From Tetracentron sinense (lineage: Eukaryota; Streptophyta; Magnoliopsida; Trochodendrales; Trochodendraceae), in assembly GCA_015143295.1 (NCBI GenBank), contig CM026551.1, positions 49,526,034 to 49,590,033 of the forward strand: a DNA stretch of 64,000 bases, read 5' to 3'. Below the pieces are notes generated by a model. It saw only the letters and a program-made list of their open reading frames with translations. It was not told the origin of the DNA and ran no database searches. Of the stretch, positions 44,301-56,300 are shown in pieces; the stretch's first letter is position 1; each line of letters opens with the position of its first letter. A program made the position numbers and the translations under genes.

Positions 44301-47300
44301 TTTGATGCGAAACTTAAGGGTGCGTTTGGATTTGTGGAATTGGAATTGATCCAAAGAATTAAATTCCATAGTATTAAAAACTATTGAATTGAATTCCACA
44401 GAATTCATAATTCTATCATTTGGATGCACTAATGAATACAAGGAATTGAATTGCAGAATTTTCAATCCCACCGTGTGGATAATTGTGGTTAAGATTCACT
44501 AACTCAATTGTTCTCTCAATTTTAAACATCTTTTAACTATGGTTAAGTTTCACCAACTTTTAAGGTTAAGTCATTATTGGTTTTAAAAAAAAAAAATTTC
44601 AACCCTTGAGTTAATGAATCTTAACTACAATTAAAGGGGGTTAATTTGTTTATTATTTTTAAAAAACCAAGGTTAAATGGCTTAACCCTAAGGATAGGTG
44701 AAACTTAACCACTATTAAAGGAAGTTAAAAGGGAGAGGAACACGGCCATTTAAAAGGGAACACGTCCCCTTAATACCAAGTTCCGGTCTTAGGTGGGGAC
44801 TAGAGGATTTGCACTCCACTTAAAAGGCACCGACTTGTTTCTTGAATAAGTTGAGTTAATGAACAAAACATTGATAAACTAAAAATATAAAGAACAGTCC
44901 TTCTGATCCAGCCATGGTGGCCACGAGAAAGACTAAGATGGCCCATGAGCTTGTTATGAAGAGCGGGAGGTACACCCTTGGGTACAAGACGGTTCTCAAA
45001 TCTTTAATGAGCTCCAATAGCAAGCTGGTCATCATCATAAACAATTGCCCTCGTCTTTGGAAGTACACCCTACTGTGATTTTGTGGAACAGGTCTAGGGA
45101 TCACATACTTTGAGCATCAGGTATGATAATGGCTGCTATTTTCTATTTTTTTTTAGCTTTAAAATCTTATAATTTATGTTACATGTCTTCTCTGTTAGAG
45201 TTTCCAGCATTTGAGTCTTCACCAAAGACTAAAGGCATATATGATGGAATTTCACCCTTTGATACTGTAAAACAAGTTCTAGAAGATGGACTTCTTGATA
45301 AGCCAAAGAAAATATTTCCACCTTCCAATCTGGTCATACAATCTTTCTTTCTAGGGAAGATGAGGCATGTGGGGCTCGACATTCCCAAACTGGTGAGCAA
45401 TGGCACGAAACTAGATCCAAGTGAGATATATCAAGAGCCTGGAAGGACTCCTACTTAGATACCCAATGGCCTCAATCATGCGGGATGAGAGATCACACAA
45501 GAGTTCAAGAAGATGCTAGTTCGCACTTCCAATGGAATGCATACAGATGGCAACAATTCAGTATAATCTACAAAGTCGATGCAAGGTTTTGAGTTTTACG
45601 AAGATGTAGTAGCTAGCCCCTTTGACTAAGTTGAAGGAACAGATCGAACAACTCTTGTTTGTCAGACTTGATACAGCCTCATAATGACAGAGTTACTAAC
45701 ACTGAATTCTTAGAAGCAAGGAGAGATAGGGACGAGGAGGAGAGGAACGTGAGGGAAAGAGATTGTGACAGAGAGCATTGAGAAATAAAGATGGGGACGG
45801 TGATGGGAAGATTTGGATCGGGCTTCTCTACTACTTCTAATTCCACAATACCGTGGAATTGTCAATTAAGACCATTTTACAAAGGAATTGAATTCTGCTC
45901 ATTTAGCTTGTGAAATCCCTATTTCAATTCCGCATTGAATTGACAATTTCAATTCCACCTTTTTTATATTATGTCCCAAACAAAAGAATTGGAATTCAGG
46001 AATGGAATTAACAATTCCGTTCTCCAAATCCATAAATCCAAATGCACCCTAAGATTCTTAAATCAATAATGGGGAGAATATATGTCTAGGGCTTTTACCT
46101 CTTATTTTGATAATCATGGCATTATTCATCAGACCACCTGTGTCGGTACTCCTCAGCAAAATGGTGTGGTTGGGCAAAAGAACCTTCAATTGTTGGAAGT
46201 GACCAAGTCTTTGTTGTTTTCCATGAATGTTCTGTAGGTTTTATGGTTTCGTGCTCTTTTAATTGTAGTATCTTTAATCAATCACATCGCATGTCATCTC
46301 GTATTTTGGTTTCCGAATCTCTATTTGGGTGTTATTCCCATCTTTATGTTTGTTTCTCATTCCTCCTAAAGTGTTTGTGTGTTTGCTTTGTTCATATCGC
46401 TCGTCCTGACCATACAAAGCTTAATCCCAAGGCTCCCAAATGTGTTCCTTAGGCCTGATTCGAGTAAAAAGGGCTACAAATATTATCATCCTTCTTCTCG
46501 TCAGGTATTTGCCTCTATGGATATGGCATTCTTTGAGTCTATTTCCTTTTATTCTGACAAAAATACATCACTTCAGGCAGCAAGTAGTAGTAAAGAGATG
46601 TCTTCTAAGTTTCCTTTGCCAATTCCATCTCCATGGCCTCCTAATAGTGATAGTCATGGGGGAATTGTTCCTGCTTTAAAGGTATATGAAAGAAGGAAGA
46701 AAGGCAGTAAAGAAAGCCCCCATGCTCCCTTTCAAGAAGCCTCCTCAAATCCATCAGTCAAAGCCTCTAATGTAATGTCTCTCATTCAAATTTTGAGTTA
46801 ATTAATGATTCTTTCCTTCCTATTGCTCTACAGAAGGGTGTTTGTTCTTGTGATCATCTTATCTCTAACTATGTCTCATATTCTGCTTTATTTCCTTCGT
46901 ATTGTTGTTTTTTGTGTATATTTCTCACGGTGTGATAGATACTCTATCTCTCAGCCAAAGTGACGAGAGGCAACGGAAGAGGAGATGTTGGTTGTAGAAA
47001 AGAGTAGCACTTGGGATATTGTTGACCTTCCCAGAGGGAAAAGACTTGTGAGATGCAAGTAGGTCTTCATCATGAAGCACCATTCAGAGGGCTCAGTTAA
47101 TAGGTACAAAGCAGAGCTTATTGCCAAGGGATATACCCAGTCCAATGGTATAGACTACCAGGAGACCTTCGCCCTCATAGCCAAGATAAACCCTATAAGA
47201 GTGTTGTCCATTATTGCCAACCACAATTGGCCCATATTTCAATTTGATGTGAAGAATGCATTCTTACATGGTGACTTGGAAGAAGAGGTGTACATGACAC

Positions 47301-50300
47301 CCCCTCCTGGCTTTATGAGTTCCTCAGCCAAAGGGATAGTGTGCAAGCTAAAGAAGACATTATATAACCTAAAGCAATCTCCTAGAGATGGTTGGAGAAA
47401 TTTTGCACTATCATGTTGAAGAATGGCTACTAACAAAGCCAAGCAAACCACTATCTATTTTATCAAGCATTTCCACCAGATTTACTGTCCCTATTGTGTA
47501 TGTGGATGACATTGTGGTGACTGGGGATGACTATGATGAAACAGGAAAACTGAAGAATAAGTTGGCAGCAAAATTTGAGATCAAAGATTTAGGTCGTCTG
47601 AATACTTCCTAGGGATGGAAGTTGTCAGATCAAAGGAAAGTATTTTTGTCTCTCAGAGAAAGTATGTGTTTGACTTACTTGAGGAGATCGGGATGATGGG
47701 GTGTAAACCCAGTGGCACCCTTATTGATGTGAACCACAAGCTCCATGAAAACAATGGGGAACATCTTTTGGATTTCGAGAGGTACCAGAGACTTGTAGGG
47801 AGCCTAATTTACCTCTCTTTGACCAAGCCAGACATTGCATATGTCGTCAGTGTTGTTAGGGAGTTTATGCACGCACCGACCTCGAGACATCTAGAGGCAG
47901 TGTACAAGATACTCAGGTATCTCAAGTCCACCCCTAAGAAAAGATTGATGTATGCTAGTCATGATGACTTACAGGTAGAAGCCCATACATATGCAGACTA
48001 GGCAAGCTCTGTTACAGATAGGCGCTCCACGTTTGGGCATTGTTCCTTTGTGGGTGGCAATTTTGTGACATGGAAAAGCAAGAAGCAACCAGTGGTAGCC
48101 AGGTCTAGTGCAGAAGCAAAATTTATAGCTATGGCATATGGAGTATGTGAACTCCTGTGACTTCACTTGCTAATTTTAGATATTAGGGTTCCTTCTCAAG
48201 GATCCATGAGTCTATACTGTGATAACAAGGCAGCAATCAGTATAGCACATAATCTCGTGCAACACGCATAAAACATATTGAAGTTGATCGTCACTTAATC
48301 AAGAGAAAGCTGAGATTGGGTAACATTTGCACTCCTTTTGTGAAAATCAAGGATCAACTAGCGGATATTTTGACCAAAGGATTGGGGAACCTCAATTCAT
48401 TAATATTATTAGCAAGTTGGGCATGAGGGATATTTATGCACCAACTTGAGGGGAAGTGTTTAATATTGTTTGGTCTCTTGTAATTTGTACCTATATGTTA
48501 TTGTAGACCTTTGGGTGTTAATATGATAGAGTGTATATAATAATGTCATACTTGTAATATTCAGTTTAGAGGTTAAGTATATAACCTTTAACCTATAATG
48601 AATGAGAGAGAAGAGTTAAGCTCTATATTCTTTCTATTCTTCTTCTTTCTCTTCTCCCTTCTTTCAACTAACCCTAAACCAAACTAATCAAATAATACGA
48701 ACGTGTTGGTGTTTCGGATTGTATCCATGCCAGACACTGACATACATGTTTGACACATTTGCATAGAATCAAGATAATAGTGTAGTGGTGCCAGTATACA
48801 GTATATCAGCAACCTAGGTTGAGCTCATTAAACAAAATAGAGAAAACCAAGATCTTTCCTTTCATGCAAGTGAAACATTAACGAAAAACAGAATTTGAAA
48901 AGAAATTGACATCCAAGACAGAATTATAAGCATATCAGTTTTGTTGAAATTATTGGCAGCAATGCCTAAAGAGGTTTCTCACGAAACAAAAACAAAAAAT
49001 CTTTAAAGAGTTAAAGTTGACTTTTAATTATGGAAACCATTGTGTCAAAAATCGACTCAATTCCGCCGAAGTTGACCGAATTGAGTCGACTTCCGTGAAG
49101 TCCGAAGCGAAATGCACTTTCATTTTAAAAATACTAGACTTCCTGCTAAACTTCGACCGAAATAGAAAAAAACGTTGGGAAAATACATAACTTCGGTGGA
49201 AGTTAACCAAAGTGTATAGAGAAAGTCTATAAATTAAAGGGCTAAAAAGCTTAAACTTAAACGGGTAATGTTAATTCCTTTAAACTTATCTTCGTCATAG
49301 GGAAAGACATGTGTCCCTAGCATTAACTTTATTATAATTATAATTAGCTTTAAAAGAGAGTATTGCTAGCATTAACCTTATTATAAATTATAATTTTATT
49401 ATTAGAGTGTGGTTAACATTAACCTTATTATAAATTATAATTTATTATTTTAATAATTTTATTATTAGTAAATTATGCCCATAAGGGTTTTTAATAATAT
49501 TAAATAATTAAATAATTTTCTAATAGTATTTCATAAATTAAAATTTATTTAACTACTCATCTCCTCTTCACATTTTGATTCAGTTTTGTAAAACATTGAG
49601 CTCATCAATTGCAAATTGAAACCTAAATTAAATTTAAATTATTTATCAATTTTAATGTTCATTCATAAGTTTTTCAAGTTTCTAAAACAATTATCATGGG
49701 ATAATCATTGAAAAAATAAAGAGAGTATAATGACCTTTCATATCCCTTTCACTTGACAAATGATAAAATATAGTTAAAAAAATATGACAAGATAGAGAAT
49801 TATCAAGAAGAAATTCCAGCGCAGACAAGCAGATAACGCATGTCACTGAACATGATATTAATATTTGATTACTATATACTTGCATTAGTAATATAATGAT
49901 TTCTGGATGTGTATTTATACTTAAGTATTGAATCTTTAAAGTTTAATCAAACTTCTTTAATTTTTACATAACTTCCTTGGACTTCTTTAAACTTCCTCGA
50001 AACATGTCAACTTCTTTAACGACCGAAGTTTATACCAAAACCAAAGTTTAATACTTTGATGGAAACAAAGTTCATGATACTAAAAGAAAGAGGCTAGCAA
50101 AACCAATTTTTATTATCACCAATCATGACTTATATAAACTCGGACACTTCTAATTGTTACACGTTGAAAAAAAAATACTCTGTATACAGGAAAACGAAGG
50201 GTAAACAATACAGTAGAATAGCTGAAGTGTAAAGGCATTAGTACTTCCATATTCTAATATAAATACTAGCAACACTTACCAAAATATCTTTCTAAATCTT

Positions 50301-53300
50301 GAAGGGGGGGGAAAAAAGAGGGGGGGGGGGAGGGGGACTTTTACCTCTTGTAGAATTAAAGCAAATGAAAAAACATCCACTTTTGTATCATATTCTTCGT
50401 TTCGAAATACTTCTGGAGCCACATAACGCCCTGTACGTGAAAGAGAGAATGTTTTAGTTAAAATTACAAATTCACAAAATGTAGTATCAATTTAAAAAAA
50501 AATCAAGAGTTTAGAGCATATACTCGAGAAATGGAAGGCATGTTAAGATTATCATGTATCATATACTGTATCATAAGATCATTGATAAGTCAGAAAATGT
50601 TTCACATTTCTTTTTCAAAGCTGAAATATGTAAGAATACACGTGGCAAAAGGGTAGTAAGAGCATGGTTCAAAATATCGGTATCAAAGTGTGTATCGGTA
50701 AGTCACAAAAAGGAAAATATAGTGTATATGCACATAAATGCTATACGAGATTTAAGAAACATTGAAATCTCATGGAAATTTAAAGAGACTCATTTTAATG
50801 TAAAGAAAAGTTAGAAATATATGACAGATAAAGTCCAGTAACAATAATTTTAACTATGTGAATTTCCACAATGCATGGCTTCCTAAAATCGCAAAATATA
50901 ATACAGAATAAATTCAGATAAATAAAAGCATAAATCATAGGCAAACTTATGTAGTGCGCCTCTACATAAGTGTACAAAAGTAGAGGCACATTAAATGCAT
51001 TTAGCATAGGGAACATACACGTCTAAACAACTTTCGTTCAAAAATAAACAAATTGTAATGAAATAAACAACTAAACGTTCGGTAATTCAAAAAATTGTAA
51101 TGAAATACAAGAAACATATGTGGGAACAACTAAAACTCACACTACAAGAAATTTACCGGGCAGCAACGCGCCGACGGAATAGTAGTGACGGAACATTTTC
51201 CCATCACCAACACATAACCTATAGTAACGGAAAATGACGCCGTCACTAATGGTCTGTCTCTACTAGGGAATTTAATTTTATCTGATTAAATTAACTAGAT
51301 AATATTAGTAACGGGAATTATTTCCGTCACTAATTTGGGTTACATACTAATGACGGGAATATTCCGTCACTAAAAATATTAGTAACGGAAGTGAGTTATT
51401 TTCCCGTCACTATTTAGATTGACGTTATTACTGACGGAACAGATTCCGTCACAATTGATTAAATATTATTAGTGACGGAAATATTTCCGTCACTAATATA
51501 GATTACATAATAGTCACGGGAAAATTCAGTCACCACTCCTATTAGTAACGGAAGTATTATTAGTGACGGAAATATTTGTCACTATTTATTTTCAGATTAT
51601 TAGTGACGGAAATATGTCCGTCACTAATAGTGACGGAAATATTTCCGCCACAACTTTGTTTCCATCACTAAATTCGTACTTGTCATTGGCATTATTAGAG
51701 ACAGACAGTTTCCGTCACTAATTAGCAACGGAATTATATTTCTGTCTCTACATACCTTTAGCCACGGAAGCAATAGTAACGGATTAGTGACGGATGATTT
51801 TCCATCACTAATAATGTTAGTGAGGGAAAATCGACTAGTAGTGACGGACATCCTTCCGCCGCTGCCGGGTAAATTTCTTGTAGTGTCAATGTGGTAAATC
51901 AATAACACATTGAGTTACATGTGGGCTTGAGAACGTTGATACTGTTAGCTCATCGCCTCCAAGACGTACGTGGTACACATGGTATCAAAAATCTTAACAA
52001 TATTTTCTCCCTGACACTGGTAAGCTTGGCACAATGGTATCTTGCTTCTAGATTTATGGCAAGACTATGTGGATGCCCATTTTGAGAAATAAGTTTAACG
52101 ATTGGGAGATGGATGTAAGGCTATTGAGCCACCTTACTGCTATGAAGCCTAACCCTAGCATCAAAGAATTTAGGATTTCATTTAACAATAGTTCATGTGA
52201 AATCATTCTTTTATCCTTTGGGTGACAGATATAGTACTTCATTTCCTCACAAAGTAGTGTGGAACCCTAGTATTCATTATAAGATTTTGGTCTTCCTCTC
52301 AGAAACCTTTTAGGACAAGATTCTTACTTGGGAGTTGGGACCAACTTAAGAGTAGGGGATGGAGATTAGCCAATAGTTGTTTTTATGTGCATGGCCAAGG
52401 AAGAATCTGTTAATCATTTGCTTCTGCATCACCCTCTATTTAGATGGATCTAGGGACATTTTCTCTTTGGAGGTCCTGTGGGTCTTTCCTCCAAGCTTCA
52501 AGGACCAAATCTCAAGCTAGTTCATGAGATGTGGATGATGTCCAAAGGGTGATCTAGAAGCTGCTCCCAAGAACTATCTGTTGGAGTGTGTGGGAGGAGA
52601 GGAATAACAAAGCGTCCGATAACACCTCCGCTTCGTCAATATTTTTCATGTTGTTGTCCTGGTGCTCAATTACGATTAGGGAGGATTTTGGTGAGCTTTG
52701 TCTTCAATTCTTTCTTTGAATGTGGGTAGCGCTTGTGTAGTTTTGAGTCACTTTGGATCTTTCTTATGTTATTTTTTCCGTTCAATCAGTGAACCTTCCT
52801 TGTTCTTATGTTTTATTCAATATATAGATCCCCTTTACCAATCAAAAAAAGTGTGTGAAACTCGACTTGAGCCCATGGTGAAATCCAACCACTCCTTTGC
52901 AATTAAAAGATTTATAAAAATATTCAAAATTAAGCATAATGTATTAGTTACTCATAAATTAAATTCGTCATGGGCAACTCCAATGGATTAGTTACCATTA
53001 TTAAACTATTTCTGCTATTACAATGTAAAAATAGTAGTACTAATATTTGAACAAAAAATTAAAAATATAATTTTGATTAAAAATAATAAAACAAATAGAA
53101 ATAAGGTAAAATCAATCAAGGAACCTTAAGATCAACATATACATGTATATTTTATGCATTCGAATAATAAATTTGCGATCATATACTATTTATATATATT
53201 TCAAGCCACATTGTAACTCTATGTGGATGTGAGTTTTATGATTCATGTTATGTGTTCATATTATAGCTTTTTGGTTGTATTAATTTGTGACCATGACTAT

Positions 53301-56300
53301 TGGTCATTTATTGTATGTAACATTGACTTTTAAGGCTTCAGACATGCACAACTACTCATGTCGCCTGTTATTTATTTCATCCTTTTTTTCCACTCCAATG
53401 ACTGTTTCTTGTTATACAATGAGTTTTCAGTGTGTATTGATACGTAAAATATCATTTACTAAAATATCAATGTATGTTTCTATGGTTTCCATAGTTTCCA
53501 AATATTTTGCAATATTTCCAGACTTCTATGTATTTTCACAAAATGTTCCCACCTCCTTGTTGACCAAAGTTTATACTGAAACTGAAATTTAAAACTTTGT
53601 TCATGGGAAATTAGAAATTATACATATGATTCAACAGCAATTGTTTCAAGCTAGCATATTCACCTGCAACAAAGTCCAATTATCAAAGATATATGACAAA
53701 GAAAGATACAAAATTATGTCGGAAATCAGCAAACTTACAAGAAGTGTCTTGACATGTCACAGGTCTATCTTCTTTAACTGTATTTGCAACTTTCAGCGGC
53801 TTGCTAACTCCAAAGTCTGCAACTTTTAGATGCCCGGAATCATCCCGCAGTATATTTCTGTTATCTTACTCATAGGCAACGTAAAAGTTCCAACAGTTTC
53901 AGACTATTCCGGTAGATAACCGATACTTAGTGCAAACTTCACACTAGCATGGAAATAGAATTTTTACATGCGAAGTTCAGAAAAATCAAGTAAAGCATGA
54001 AGACTTACGAAGGCTCAAGATCACGATGAATTATCGCTTCGGGTTTATGCTCATGCAAGTAATTCATGCCCCTGCAAAATTACCAAAGACATTACAACAA
54101 GGCAAAACATTTAATTGCTCGTGAGCTACAATATCAAATGGTCTTTCAGATTCCAACAATGCAGATCCTCGTGAGCTACAACATCAAATAGTCTTTCAGA
54201 TTCCAACATTGTGGATCCAACAATCAACAAATATTTAAGATATGTTGATGTAAGCAACCAAAACTTGTAGATTTGCATTAGTCAGCTCAAACATTATGTA
54301 GGATCCATGCTGATGGAACTGACCATGGTTGTAAATCCAGCCAAATGAACCCGCAGATTCAATATAGTTCAGCTATGGCCAAACCGCATTTCACACCAAT
54401 TCGGAACACCTAGAATATCATTCGGAATCAGCTACAAACGATCATAAATCAGTGGAGTCGGTCAACTCAACAATCGACAAATTCACATTTGTTCTCTTTT
54501 TTGTTTCTAAGATTAAGATGACTCATATTGAGTCCTAATTTTGTGTCCTCAAACCAAAAGTCGATGTTGAAGTTGAAGTATTATCATCTTCCCTTTCCAT
54601 CTCAATTTTCTTCTACTTTCCTTTTTATGGTCTTTTGAATGATGTCATATTGCGCAACTTTTTTTATGAAAAGGTACTTTTTCATTAAGTGTTAATAGGA
54701 GGTTACTTTATTCTCCACAAACATACTATTCCTTCTCAATTTGAGAAGCGGATTTTTTGGCCCTTCATTACCTTCTTAATTTTATCTAGGCTCTCTAAGT
54801 CTTATCTTACATCAATTCTAGTGGTTAGATGATAGATCATCGATTAGCATACCTCCCCTAAATAGTCTACATGACCTCCCCCTCCCCCTCCCCCCACCCC
54901 CCAATAGCGCAGACAGCCTTTACTTTAAGAGATAGGGTCGAGTAGATGGTCCAGTATTTTCTGATCCAATCGATCAGATTACTTAATGAAACTGATTTAG
55001 CGGATGGAAAAGGGACGAGGTAGCACTCGTAGCAGCATCTCTGAAAGTGGTTGTTCCACTTCCAGTTCCGAAACAATCATCCTCCGTCCACAGTCTCATG
55101 TATTCTACAGTCATTCGATATAGTAGTTCTCTTTCCTCACAACTTGAAACAATCACCTGTAGAGTAGCAGACCAATGGGACGACTCCTAACCATATTTTG
55201 ACTGATCACAGAAATTTTTTAGCAATGAAATAATGATTGTTGTTTTACTTCACAAGATATTCTACAATTTTTCCAAATTGTTGTAAGTTTAGCCTATTTT
55301 TATTGCACATTATACATAATAGCATTTTTATTTTATCATATATTAATGAATATCGCCCGGATTAACATGGAATCATCTGATTCTTTGTTAAGATCAAGCA
55401 ACACTTCTTTATTGTGTGCCAATTGAAGAACTGATACAAAAATCTAGCACATAAGCCAGTCAATGTACCTTGCAATATCAAGTGCAAATTTCACTGCTGC
55501 TGTTGGCTTTAATGCTCCTCTTCTTTTCAAGAATGCACGAAGATCCCCCTGAAACATACACAAGGACATATACAAATCAATGCTGAACTTCTACTTATCA
55601 AAGAAAAAATAAAAAATAACGTTCAAAACGAACATCTAAGAAAATTCTCATTTCGAATTTTCATTTGTGCAAATAAAACAATGTATGTGAATATGGATCT
55701 CAAAAATATGTACCAATTCACAGGATGACTTTGATATATTTTTTTTTTTTTACAATCTCAATGCCAATCTTTTTCATAACCTTGATGTCAATCAAAATTA
55801 AGTAGAAGAGAGCAGATTCCAAACAAACAAATTTAAACTTGAAGTAAAGAAAAGAATACACAGCAAAGCAAGACAATAAAACCAGCAAAGCAACAGCACA
55901 AGGCGTAGGCTCGCATATTCCTAATAACACTAATCATTCAATTCCAAAGTTCAATAATTACCAAGTGAATCCCTTCCCTACACATGAGGCAACCTTAATC
56001 ATACAAGCTAATTGAACCACCATTGCCGGAGAGATCAGGGAGAAGGATGTGTTCCGTGAGTTGGGTACAGTCTGTTGTCACCAGAGAGGAGAGGAAAGGA
56101 GAGGGAGAGGGATGAATTCTGCCCACTGTCATCGGAGAGAGGAAGATTCACAGAGAATTTATTTCAACCACTCATTAAGAACTGAATGGTGATGTCGATC
56201 AGCTAAGGAAAACATCTGTAATATGCTACGGCGATGACAAATACAACTGTGAGGACAGCAATGACTTAAGACAAGGAGGCAGAAAGATAGAAAGAGAGAG

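Larger units (their letters stand above)
44318..46049. mobile_element. PIF/Harbinger-type element carrying gene fragments
   Basis: The left end GGGTGCGTTTGGATTTGTGG pairs with the inverted right end GGGTGCATTTGGATTTATGG. TAA flanks both sides (44315-44317 and 46050-46052), and removing the element plus one TAA makes the integrase codons on either side continuous, proving the insertion. Subterminal regions repeat GGAATTGAATTC-like words in both orientations. 44480-44740 contains AACTATGGTTAA/TTAACCATAG foldback sequence. The middle has a ribosomal protein eL30 fragment and a second coding-like block. No transposase was recognised, so it is a non-autonomous, gene-capturing copy. Confidence 0.88.
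43540..48440 (+). pseudogene. Copia 2 pol polyprotein remnant
   Basis: The protease motif at 43558-43569 reads D-S-S-A instead of D-S-G-A. The W-H-R-H-L-G-H zinc-finger start of integrase is at about 43965, and its core runs to 44317, where a DNA transposon is inserted. Integrase resumes at 46053. The hinge before RT lies at 46440-46800. RT spans about 46990-48000, with [13 protein letters not shown] at 47241 and Y-V-D-D at 47499-47510. RNase H (48000-48430) keeps [10 protein letters not shown] but has frameshifts and stops. One stop at 48000-48002 replaces the usual W. Confidence 0.85.
41600..48690 (+). mobile_element. Degenerate Ty1/copia retrotransposon 2, split by a DNA transposon
   Basis: The left LTR is reduced to a stub (41600-41622, CCTAAACCAAACTAATC) that matches the 3' end of the right LTR. 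A decayed primer site (TTAGTATTAGAGC, 41630-41642) follows. gag, protease, integrase, RT and RNase H follow in copia order on the + strand. The purine tract CTTGAGGGGAAG precedes the right LTR (48457-48690). A 1732-bp Harbinger-type element (44318-46049) interrupts integrase. The 5' LTR was apparently lost or overwritten when copia 1 came to lie against it. No intact frame remains. Confidence 0.85.

Noticed and set aside
44856..45104. 82-residue minus-strand frame in the Harbinger-type element
   Set aside because: Antisense of the eL30 fragment, which gives a clear protein match on the plus strand.
37905..48440. Copia reading frames as host or active genes
   Set aside because: Altered protease motifs, multiple stops, frameshifts and a transposon insertion show that both copies are dead.
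51140..51885. CRISPR-like look of many short repeats
   Set aside because: Spacing is irregular, repeats occur in both orientations, and the block has CACTA ends with a TCA duplication in a plant intron.
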